Positions 1 to 8,487 of a DNA stretch of 64,000 bases are shown in pieces. Where the stretch lies: assembly GCA_029216955.1 (NCBI GenBank), contig JANAVB010023996.1:14609720-14673719 (forward strand), read 5' to 3'. Under the pieces are notes generated by a model. That model was not told the origin of the DNA. It saw only the letters and a list, made by a program, of their open reading frames with translations, and ran no database searches. Position numbers and translations under genes: made by a program. The stretch comes from Iris pallida (lineage: Eukaryota > Streptophyta > Magnoliopsida > Asparagales > Iridaceae). Numbering within the stretch: position 1 is the stretch's first letter; every line of letters begins with the position of its first letter.

Positions 1-560
1 GCTATGCCATTTTCTGATCTTCGAACTATGGTTAAGTTCCCTCTCATGGCGCTGCGTCATGCTGGTTGTGAATCTCAGTGCATCTTCTTCAAACATCTCC
101 TGGATGAGTTGGAAGTAACTATCCGAAAATACTGGGAGACTAAGAAGAAGATCTTCAATCTTTAACTGCAATTGAAATTAGTCAACTAGAGCATGAAGCG
201 CAGTCCCAACAAGCAGCTCTTGAAGCATTTCTTGCCTCTTCTACTGAGAAATTAGTAGAAAGGGCGAAGAAATATTAGCTACTCGTCAAAGAGTAGAGCT
301 TCTGGAGAAGGATAAAGCGTCCAAGACTGAAGAGCTGAAGAAACTGAAAGAGGAATTAGCTCGTCTTCAGGAGCGCATTGTTGTCATGGAAACAGATCAA
401 GCTGAGGTTGCTACTGCTTATATTTCTGAAGTTGAACGCTGTAAGACTCTTCAGAAGGAACGGGAACAGATACAGGCGGAACAGATTGAAGAAGTTAGTC
501 GTCGCCAGTCTACCATCATTACTTTTGAGAACAGAATGTTTCAGTTGTAGCAGCAGCAAA
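1..560 (+). pseudogene. 3' end of the antisense gene of Tat1 (coiled-coil region)
   Basis: Plus-strand frames in this stretch give glutamate/lysine/leucine-rich heptad-like sequence, for example LEKDKASKTEELKKLKEELA and an EREQIQAEQIEE run, ending near 557. At least two frame changes (about 160 and 265) break it. Position and composition match the coiled-coil C-terminal part of the plus-strand PMD gene in Tat2 (20344-21475), so I infer it is the tail of the equivalent antisense gene, whose body would lie left of the window. It converges on the minus-strand gag-pro genes. No PMD core is visible here, so membership of that family is inference. Confidence 0.6.
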
Positions 561-954
561 CGAGTTAGAAAAACTCATGAAGAGAAACTGACTGCTGTTC
601 TAGATCGTATTAGGGAGCCGATAACTCCAAATGAGTTAACTTCTTTTATTTTCACTTTCACTTGTATTTCATGTTTTGATTCTGGAATGAGAGTAAATAA
701 AAATCCTTGATCTGACTTTTGGTTTTGCTATTTTGAAAATGATAGATTCATAGAAAATATATTCAGAGGTAAATAATACATGACATATTTCAGTAGAATA
801 GGATATACAACGGACTTTGTAATTCTATCAAATGATATTAAACCAGAAATGATCTTAGTTTAATACTGATTGAAAAAAATAGAATTCAGACATAAAATAT
901 CTTTGAATTCAATTTTTCATGATCTTTAGACTCGGAAATCAAAAGACTAGATGA

Positions 955-1069
955 ATGAACGGGTTAACCGTCAGATTATAATGAACGGACAAACCGTCGG
1001 ATAGATGAACGGACAAACCGTCAGGTATTAATGAACGGTCAAACCGTCATATGAACGGATGAACCGTCA
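955..1069. repeat. Array of five short ACGG-spacer-CCGT palindromes
   Basis: Five imperfect copies of a unit like ATGAACGGACAAACCGTC occur in about 115 bases, each an inverted pair ACGG/CCGT around a five-base spacer. They lie between the converging antisense gene and gag-pro genes of Tat1. Tandem repeats in this region of Tat/Ogre elements are an established feature. Confidence 0.75.
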
Positions 1070-2101
1070 AGTATGAATCATTTTTCAAAACGTCAATAGA
1101 AACCATATTGGAAGACAGAAGGTTGCAATAGAAGTCACCGATACTCGTATCGGAATTCCAAGAAGTGGTACTAGAAGAATCAGATCTCTTATCTTTGTCA
1201 GACTCGGGATCTTCATGGATAATATTGATGAAAGGAGTATGAGCAGTATAACCCAATCCGCATTTCGTCCTTCCATATTTCAAAAAGGAATCCGGACAGG
1301 TATTTTCTTCCTTTTCCATCATTGAGGCCAGTCCTGAAGTCATAGCCCATATTTTTGATGATGTCTCTAGATTGCTGACTATAACGACGTAGTTGTAATC
1401 TTCCAGTATCATCATTTTTGTCATCATCTCAAGATCAGAAGATTTTGAGGCCCTTTGTAGAAGAATATTGGAATGTCTCCTGGCTTTCTGTTGGGAACTA
1501 GAAAGTATGAAGATTGTACAGGTTCTAAATATACATCTGTATGAACAGTCTGTACAACTCCTATGGTTATTGTGTTCAAGTCATCTAACAGATGTAAATA
1601 ACTATGAACATAATTACACACATCAACGTACTGCAAAGGTGGAGACTTTTCATTAAATATAAAGCAGCAATATTTACATTGGAAGAAGGCTGAGCCTTAG
1701 AGATTTTAGCCAAGTCAATGACTAAAGGGGGAGAAGAAGAAGAGGCTTTGTTTCGATTAAGATCGATAACAAATGGCTCAGAAGAGGTAAGCTCCCTTGA
1801 AGTTTGAGTAGGAAGAGTAGTCTGCCCTCCAACTGGAATTAGCAGAGTATCTTGTAAAGATACAGGAACTGTAGTACGCCCACTGACAGGAATGATCAGT
1901 GTAGATGACTGAGGTAACGGAGAGATCCGTCCACTCACTGGGATGATTAAAGAATCTTCTTCAGAGGTTTTAAGAGATTGTTGCTGAGTAGTTCGACCTT
2001 TAACAGGGATTATTAAAGTCTCACTTTGTGCATCTTCTTTCTCCATAGCTTGTATGATCCTTATATTCTTCTTTGTACATTCGGAATCGTTGAAATAAGC
2101 T
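1047..2101 (-). pseudogene. C-terminal tail of the Tat1 gag-pro polyprotein (linear-motif repeats, G-patch-like end)
   Basis: A frame change near 2102 moves the polyprotein into this segment. Residues read first as three to four copies of a short motif of type LIIPVSGRTT (about 1830-2020), then two copies of a VIDL motif (around 1690-1780), each preceded by Ser/Pro. Further on (about 1250-1400) two frames together give a glycine-rich stretch with NMGYD and CGLGYT pieces, resembling a G-patch, a domain sometimes found after retroelement proteases. No reverse transcriptase follows. Stops and frameshifts mean this copy is dead past the protease. The function of the repeat tail is unknown. Confidence 0.55.
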
Positions 2102-3430
2102 TCAACCCCATGGAAGAGATTTATCAGCAACTTCTTTTTGTACTCTTCCATTGCTATCAATGTATTTATAACATTGATGAAGAGTAGAGGGCACCACATT
2201 ATTTTCATGAAGAAAGGGCCTCCCTAGAAGAAGATTATAGGATCCCACGATCTCGATCACATAGAAAGTGACTTTAGATCTAAAATCGCCTATCTGAAGC
2301 TTCAGATGAATCTTTCCCAAAGGCTCACTTCGACTTTGATTGAATCCCAAGATAGTAGTAACCGTCTTGGAGAGCTTGTGAAGAGGGATTTTTAGTTCAT
2401 CCAACAAACTCTTTGGCATTATGCTTATAGCAGACCCTGGGTCAATGAGGATACGATCTATCTTCATCGTATCAATATAACCAGTGTAGTAGAGTCGGTC
2501 ATGTCGATTATCCTCCAGTAGCATGTCGTCTTGTGTAAAGGTGATATTTGGGATAATCTCCAGTACACTGTTGCAATGTAAGCAAGTGGCAGGTTCCGCA
2601 TCTGGCTTCTTCAATTGTGCAAGACAAGAGTCAGCTTGTAGAAATGCTTCACTTAACGTCTCCCGAGTTTCTTTAGAAAGACGTAGAAGTTCAAAAAGGG
2701 ACATTCTAGCTGGAGTATTAGCAAGTTGAGCCAAAATGAATCGAAGTTGTAAGGCTTCTGAAGTCCAAGAGGAGAACTTCTTGATTGGCTTATCAAACCG
2801 AGCCTGTTGTTTGCCTTTCTCCAGAGCCGTAGGCTTGGGAGGAACAGGTTCAGTGGATGATTCTTCTTCAGGAGGAACATTAGGAGCATCTTTAGCATCT
2901 GAAGGGATATCAGTAGGATCTTCAGGATTTTTAGAATAATCCTTTAGGTAAGGTTTCCCCGTTCGAGTAGCACTAACAAGTGCTTCTTCTTTGTCTTTTG
3001 GCTCTGTGTCAGAGGTAGACCCAAGAGAAGTCATATGACATGACTTGATCTTTCCAGCCTTCTTGGATTTTTGAGAAGAAATCTTTTGAGGAGAAGGCGA
3101 TTCAAAATCTGCCACTAGATCAGGATGGATCCACATGATTTCCCCTGTTTCCAAAGTGATTGGCACTAATCCTTCAGACTGTGGAGGAGGAAGATTCACT
3201 ATGTCAAGAGTTGCCTTGGGAATAGGAACAATCCCACTTTCAAGGAGTTGAGGAGGGAAATCTCCAAATTGCATAGAGACGACGTTGGAGGTGACGGTCT
3301 TCTCTTTTGGAGTAAGAGAGATAGCTCCAGATTTAATTATTTCTTGGATCTTTCCTTTCAATACATAACATGTACGAATTGTGTGACCCAGCATTCTGTG
3401 ATATGGACAGTATTTAGGATGATCTGTCTT
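2102..3430 (-). CDS. Tat1 zinc knuckle and retropepsin-like aspartic protease
   Basis: The open frame covers 2102-3394 and its sense extends slightly upstream to 3430, giving a CPYHRMLGHTIRTC zinc knuckle of CHHC type, a Pro/Ser/Glu-rich linker with a conserved VSMQFGDFPP block, and then a retropepsin-like domain. The catalytic loop reads IDPGSAISIMP, where the classical Asp-Thr/Ser-Gly is Asp-Pro-Gly; the second half has GSYNLLLGRPFLHE, the usual family continuation. The role is maturation of the Gag polyprotein in virus-like particles. The DPGS form also occurs in Tat2, so I regard it as a lineage trait rather than a fresh mutation. The frame stops at 2102 and appears to continue in another frame. 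Confidence 0.8.
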   Translation of the reverse strand, partial: KTDHPKYCPYHRMLGHTIRTCYVLKGKIQEIIKSGAISLTPKEKTVTSNVVSMQFGDFPPQLLESGIVPIPKATLDIVNLPPPQSEGLVPITLETGEIMWIHPDLVADFESPSPQKISSQKSKKAGKIKSCHMTSLGSTSDTEPKDKEEALVSATRTGKPYLKDYSKNPEDPTDIPSDAKDAPNVPPEEESSTEPVPPKPTALEKGKQQARFDKPIKKFSSWTSEALQLRFILAQLANTPARMSLFELLRLSKETRETLSEAFLQADSCLAQLKKPDAEPATCLHCNSVLEIIPNITFTQDDMLLEDNRHDRLYYTGYIDTMKIDRILIDPGSAISIMPKSLLDELKIPLHKLSKTVTTILGFNQSRSEPLGKIHLKLQIGDFRSKVTFYVIEIVGSYNLLLGRPFLHENNVVPSTLHQCYKYIDSNGRVQKEVADKSLPWG

Positions 3431-3518
3431 ACCAGCTTCATCAGGTTTCTTGATCTCTGGTAATTGTATTTTATTACCTTTCAGCAGACATTCAAAGATA
3501 CCAAGGACATCGTCGTCG

Positions 3519-4606
3519 TCAAATATTCTTCTTTGGGGCGAGGTGTTCTTGATTGTTGAGTTGTAGAGGCAGGAGTTTGAACATTTGATGCATCTTTGCT
3601 CTAAAGATTAACTTCAAGAGTTTCTTTTCCTTTGCGAGCATTATTTTATTGTTAGCACCTTGTTCTGCTTCTTTAGGAGTCATCTGCACTCCTAAACCTT
3701 TGAAGGTTTCAGTACTGATTTCTGCAGCTTTGGCACTGACTATGAAGGAAGGCCAATCTTGAAATTGAGTGGACCATGTCCACATACTGATGATTGGCAA
3801 CAAGTTTGATTTGCATGTGTCAATGGTGACAGCATCAGGAGTTCCAAGAGGCATCTTCAGAGCTTCTCTTCGAAACCGTTCAATGTATTCCTCTGTAGAT
3901 TCATTATTTTTCTGTTTGATTCTAATAAGAGCAGACATAGTCATGTCATTAAGCCCTTCATAGAACCTTTCAAGAAACATCTGTTTGAAACCAGCAAATG
4001 AGGTAATACTCCCATCTGGGAGACTCCTATACCATTCATAAGCCGTTCCCTTAAGACATCCAATAAATACCCTAGTAAGGAGGGCATCACTTGGTTGCAG
4101 TTGATCAGTCATCACTTCAAAGTGATTGATAAACTGACTTGGAGAAGTGGTTCCATCATAGAATGAGATAGTAGAGGCTTGTATTTAGGAGGATATACTT
4201 GCTTCCATTCTATCGGATAAGGCTGTTTGATGCCTAACCTTTGTAAACCATCCTTTTTTTGAATGCCTCGAATTGAGTTTTGAGATTCTTCAATTCTTCA
4301 GAGACAACTCCCGAAGATTGTGGAGTTGTGGCTTGTAGAGAATAGTTGGAAGGAGGAACAGCATTGTAAGCACTACCCCCAGCTCCAGAGAGACTAGGAT
4401 TTGGTTGAGCTGGTCCAGGAGTATTGGATTGTACTGCTGGGAGGAACTTGTACTGGACTTATATCAGTATCAACTGGTATGGCATCTGATACAGTCTGTC
4501 GATTTTGCAACTGAGCTGTCATGAGTTCATACATCGACTTCATTGTGTCAGTCATAGACTTTATTTGCTGTTCCAAAGAAGTAATTCTTTGATCTTGAGG
4601 AGTCAA
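3519..4606 (-). pseudogene. Tat1 Gag core (retrotransposon gag domain), frameshifted
   Basis: From the N-terminal side, 4606-4394 gives a coiled-coil segment (LEQQIKSMTDTMKSMYELM) and 4115-3519 a retrotransposon gag domain: ALLTRVFIGCLKGTAYEWYR, FAGFKQMFLERFYE and EEYIERFRREALKMP are the usual blocks. The stretch 4116-4393 between them is coding in character but in other frames, so the gene is interrupted. Gag would form the capsid of virus-like particles. It lies directly upstream of the zinc knuckle and protease in what was one polyprotein. Confidence 0.8.
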
Positions 4607-5759
4607 GAAAGAAGAAGTTCATCAGTATTCCCATCAACCATGTAAGTCGTGACTGTATGAGGGATTATTGATGAACTAGTAGATGTTGTATGCTCTGAAT
4701 CATTGCTTCGTGTATCAAAGTCAACTATAGGAGAATTACCCCCAGTAGGAAGAGGTGGGAAGTTAGATTCTCCAAGAAATTCAGAATCAATTTCAGGGAT
4801 CAAATTTCTTTGACTAGAAGCCAGGACTCTTGCTCTGGTGTTTCTATATACTCCATCTGGACTATCAACTCTACCCCCGGTGTCCCGAGAAGTCATGTTG
4901 ACAGAGGCAAACAAAGACTCATCTTCATCAGGCATAGGTTCATACTGAATCCTATTGAAGACAGACTGTCGTTTATTTTGACATCTGTATTGTATTGTGA
5001 CTCTTGGCTGGAAGTCACATTCATGATCACCATGGTCTTGAACTGTTGATTGACATCTGCACCGAATTATGACTCTTGGATAGAAGTCACATTCAGCATG
5101 TTCCTTTGATATAGAATTACTCCTTCTCTTCTGTTGAAGATATTCCCGTAAATCTGTTTGTGAAGATTGAGGAGTATACTTCCTGTTCTTGGGTCTTGAT
5201 GGCTCTTGATTATACAAAGAGTGATTAATGTGAGCCACATAATTTCTTGCATACTCTGCATTTGGATCTTTTATCTTCATATCCAATTGGTATGGTTTCT
5301 TAACACCAGAGGTGCTGAGTTTTGTTCTTAAATCAGTGGAAGGTAACACATTAATTTTGGAAATATGGAGTTTTCCTTCTATTGATCTGGATATTTGCAG
5401 AGAAGGAAGAGTTGAACCACTCCTTTGATTAGGAGTTGGTAACAGACCCTCTTTAATGGACAGATTCTGTGCCCAATTTGAAGAAGTCATAGGAGAAGAT
5501 ATTAAGGAATATTTCTTCTTAGACTCATTCAAGTTTTGAGACATAGAATGTCCAGAAGGAAGAGTAGTCAAAAGACCATCTCCTTTCTTTTGACTAACAA
5601 AAGTATCAGTCAAAGCTGTTCCTGAAGTAAAAACTACAGGAGCAGAAGAAACAACTAAAGAGTTATTCCTTTTCGAAGGGACTTTGTGTGGAAGACCACC
5701 CCCAGTTCTAGTAGAACTCGGTGAAGAAAAGAGATAACTAAGCTATTCTTCTCTGATGA

Positions 5760-6130
5760 AATACACGCTGAAACAGACTTGGTTAAAGAACCAGAGCTGT
5801 TAGCGTGACTTTTGATTTTAGAATTACACGCTGGAACAAATTTGGCTAAGGAACCAGTACTGTCAGCGTGACTGTTGAATGTGGGATTGCACACTGGAAC
5901 AGATTTGGCTAAGGAGCCAGTACTGTCAGCGTGACTTTTAGAGTTGAATTTGCACGCTGGAACAGATTTGGCTAAGGAGCCAGTACTGTCAGCGTGACTT
6001 TTAGAGTTGAATTTGCACGCTGGAACAGATTTGGCTAAGGAGCCAGTACTGTCAGCGTGACTTTCAACTTTGGAGATACACACTGGAACAGATTTGGCTA
6101 AGGAGCCAGTACTGTTAGCGTGATCTTTAA
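5760..6130 (-). repeat. Six tandem 63-bp coding repeats (21-residue unit)
   Basis: The unit translates as HADSTGSLAKSVPAC plus six variable residues. Two central copies are nearly identical at the DNA level and the outer ones more diverged. On the plus strand each repeat carries a CACGCTG and CAGCGTG pair; the same core recurs in this element's LTR. Confidence 0.85.
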
Positions 6131-6430
6131 TTGCTGTCATCTTCGAGTGCACAAGAGTGTGCGTGCTTGCAGTAGAGCTTTTGCCAGTGTTAGGAGCAGA
6201 CACTGTGGCAGAGACTTCACCATTGACTGCCAACTGATTCTTAGGGACATAGACATAGTGTCCCTTCGACTTGGCAGTGATGATGGAGGCTGGAGTGGGC
6301 TTGCCACCCTTAGCCCGCTGCATTTCTTCATAGGCGAGTTGATCGAATTTGATCGTCATCACCTTCTTCGTCGAGCCGATTGACGAAGTGTTGCATTGAG
6401 TTGTTACCATCTCAGAAGAGGAGATGGTTT

Positions 6431-6448
6431 TCCCCAGCAGAGTCGCCA
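6431..6448 (-). other. Tat1 primer binding site (tRNA-Arg type)
   Basis: Minus strand reads TGGCGACTCTGCTGGGGA, starting three bases after the LTR end. This matches the primer sequence characteristic of Tat/Ogre retrotransposons, attributed to tRNA-Arg. It lies inside the coding frame. Confidence 0.75.
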
Positions 6449-6451
6449 ATT

Positions 6452-7411
6452 TGTTTTCCATAAAGAAATTCTCTTTATTTGTTGTGTTTCTGGGAAAATT
6501 ACAAATGTAGGAATCCGATCTAGAAGACGATCGCTTTATCCCTTGGACTATACGAAGAAGAAAAGCTCTCAAAATTTTGACAGTAGATATCAATGTCTCT
6601 GTACAATGAATGAGAAAAAGAACTCTATTTATAGAGTCAAAAATAATAACCGAAAAGATAACTGTCTTCACAGCCTGTGCTTAGTTGAAAATCACGCAGG
6701 ATTTAACATACGCAAGGCTGTGAGCAGTTACTGGACGTGACCTGTAACTGTTGGATACATGGCAATCATGCATGAGTCATGTGCAAGTTACAGGACACGC
6801 AGGCGAGAGATCAGTGGCATGGCTGCCACATACTCCAATTTGATGAAATTCACGCAGACTTGTTGAAGACGAAATCCACGTGAACGGTGTAGAAAGCTTC
6901 AAAATCCACAAAACTTGGGGCAGGAAGCTTCAGGATCCACGCAGACTTCGAGGCAAAGAACTCAAAAATCCACGCAAACTTGAGGAAGAAAAAACTTCAG
7001 AATCCACGCAAACTTGAGATGAAGATCACAAATACACGCAGACTTGAGATAGAACTGCCAGCTGTCTTGATTCGGCGTGTCTCGACTGACACAAAATCTC
7101 TGACAGTGATTGCTTTGTCAGTCGCATTAAATGACAAGAAACCCTTTTGGTACGCCAACTTGACGAAGGCTGAGTCTTGCTGAAGAAGATTTCGAAAATC
7201 ACGCAATAGACGGCGATGATCTCTCGAGTTCTATGCATACGTGGCATACGAAGAGACATTCTTCGACTGTTGTGCTGTCAGTCATAATTACTCTCTGATA
7301 AATGATGAGCTGTCTTCCCAGCGTGATTGTTTATATTGTCTGGATCAACTGAGCGTGACTTTTGACTCTGTCTTGATCAACTCAGTGTGACTTTCATTTT
7401 TGAGGCCTACA
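6452..7411 (-). repeat. Tat1 5' LTR (960 bp)
   Basis: On the minus strand it begins TGTAGGCCTC and ends GGAAAACA, immediately before the primer site. The outer edge coincides with the point where SIRE-A ORF3 coding stops. It contains a run of CACGCAGACTTG-type repeats (6850-7060) and GCGTGACTTT motifs near its start (7320-7400). The second LTR is not in the window, so the edges rest on TG/CA ends and context. Confidence 0.75.
6623..6636 (-). promoter_or_regulatory. TATA box of the Tat1 LTR
   Basis: Minus strand CTCTATAAATAGAG lies about 170 bases before the LTR end, as expected for the U3/R promoter. Confidence 0.65.
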
Positions 7412-7416
7412 GTCAT

Positions 7417-7844
7417 CTAGTGGGGCACATTCGTTTGGAATACCAAGGATTTCCGCTAACGTGTCATCAGTGAATTCGATATCAATACCTCCGACACGTG
7501 TCCTCGCTGTAAAAGTGTCTAACACGAAATTACAGTAAAATAATCTAATGGCATTAGTGGCAATAGGGAATTGTAAGGTGACAAAATGTTGTACCCTAAT
7601 GCCTCAAAATAAGGACGGTGATCCGGAAAGACAGTCCACTTAATTGGTGATCCAGTGCAAATAGTACGCATGTTAAAATCAGCGTACCACAATAACGCTT
7701 GATCGGAAGTTTTAAAATAAAACTCATCCGACGCACCATCGTTCGATTGGACCGGAGAAAAGAGGCAATCGTATGCGGATCTGAAGACGATGCCTCTTCA
7801 CTAGCATTGGTCTTCTTCCTCTTGAAGGGATTGAACTTAGGCAT
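7417..7844 (-). pseudogene. SIRE-A ORF3, 5' portion, frameshifted and truncated
   Basis: From the ATG at 7844 the frame gives MPKFNPFKRKK, matching the start of the intact ORF3 at 39595 (MAPKGFNPFKRKK). Further blocks from the same protein appear in shifted frames: a Trp/Phe-rich block equivalent to ALLWYGDFSMRSICTG near 7660-7720 and TRVGG-like and LAEILGIPNE pieces near 7440-7500. The homology ends exactly at the inner edge of the Tat1 LTR. It corresponds to roughly the first third of the 433-residue protein. Confidence 0.8.
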
Positions 7845-8084
7845 TCTTTCCCAAAATTTCTATAAATCCTAAGTATTGAAAAGTGGTTGAAAGAAGGGAT
7901 TATACCTTCTAAGAGTCGGATATGTTGTAGAGGATGACGATCTCCGCACGAATCCAAAGTTTTGATGAAAAACTCCACAAGAATTGGAAGAACAAAGAGG
8001 GAGTAGAACTAGGGTTTCGGAGGGGCGGAGCTGCTGTTATGAGGATGTGGGGAAGTATGAAGAAGAAGGAGGCCTCGGGTTGCT

Positions 8085-8175
8085 GCTGTTATATATAACA
8101 TCTAGCCGAACTCTGGCCGAATTCGGACCGAACTCGGGCCGAATTCGCCTAGGGTTGCCTGGCTATATATATAAA
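8085..8175 (-). promoter_or_regulatory. Putative internal promoter of SIRE-A ORF3
   Basis: Minus strand has a cluster of GAATTCGG/GAGTTCGG half-sites at about 11-base spacing (8105-8155), then TTATATATAAC (8088-8100), then a leader of about 240 bases to the ORF3 ATG. The same order occurs before the intact ORF3 at 39298-39594. Promoter function is inferred from this conservation and the TATA-like sequence. Confidence 0.5.
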
Positions 8176-8487
8176 AAATTAAATGAGACCACATTCTTTT
8201 TCATTAATTCGTTTCAAATGCTTAATTCAAAGTTTAGTAATTTTAAATCTCAAAATAATATAATTAATATATTTTACAAATTAATATTCTTTACTCAGTA
8301 TCTGTCTCAGATTAGCTGTAGGAGTACTGTCCCAGCTAACGGAGGTTCACCGGGGAACTCTTAAATACCGCTTCGCTTCGACCGTAGTCGTGGTGACAGA
8401 CAGACTCTTTTTAGGCTTGTCTCGAAAGCAGTTTATTAGTATCGAATAAATAATTAATAAAACAAAATTAATTAATATTATTGATAT
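8176..8487. other. Spacer between SIRE-A pol and ORF3
   Basis: AT-rich sequence without coding potential. A GC-richer island (8310-8420) contains TTCGCTTCGACCG. I recognise no feature in it. Confidence 0.5.

Larger units (their letters stand above)
4603..6461 (-). pseudogene. N-terminal extension of the Tat1 polyprotein
   Basis: The first ATG (6461) lies in the last bases of the LTR, so the tRNA primer site is translated (KLATLLGK). The N-terminus has an FDQLAYEEM block that is also recognisable in Tat2 (FDQQAFEELL). A six-copy 21-residue repeat follows (5760-6130), then about 330 Ser/Asn-rich residues (5613-4603), the last part acidic. A frame break lies near 5640. I recognise no catalytic domain. 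Its position ahead of Gag suits the long N-terminal region of Tat/Ogre-type polyproteins. Confidence 0.6.
1..7411 (-). mobile_element. Tat1: non-autonomous Ty3/gypsy Tat-lineage element, left end outside window
   Basis: Read on the minus strand this shows 5' LTR (6452-7411), an Arg-tRNA-type primer site, a long gag-protease polyprotein in several broken frames (6461 down to about 1050), a spacer with short repeats, and the end of an oppositely oriented gene at the window's left edge. No reverse transcriptase, RNase H or integrase motif is visible, so it would depend on an autonomous partner. Tat assignment rests on the primer site, the DPGSA protease, the CHHC gag zinc knuckle and the antisense extra ORF, all known for the Tat clade. 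It interrupts ORF3 of the SIRE-type element to its right. The base run GTCAT (7412-7416) would be the target duplication; its partner and the 3' LTR lie left of the window. Confidence 0.8.

Noticed and set aside
5760..6130. Regularly spaced repeats that might suggest a CRISPR-like array
   Set aside because: The 63-bp units are contiguous, in frame and coding (21 residues), in a eukaryotic retroelement.
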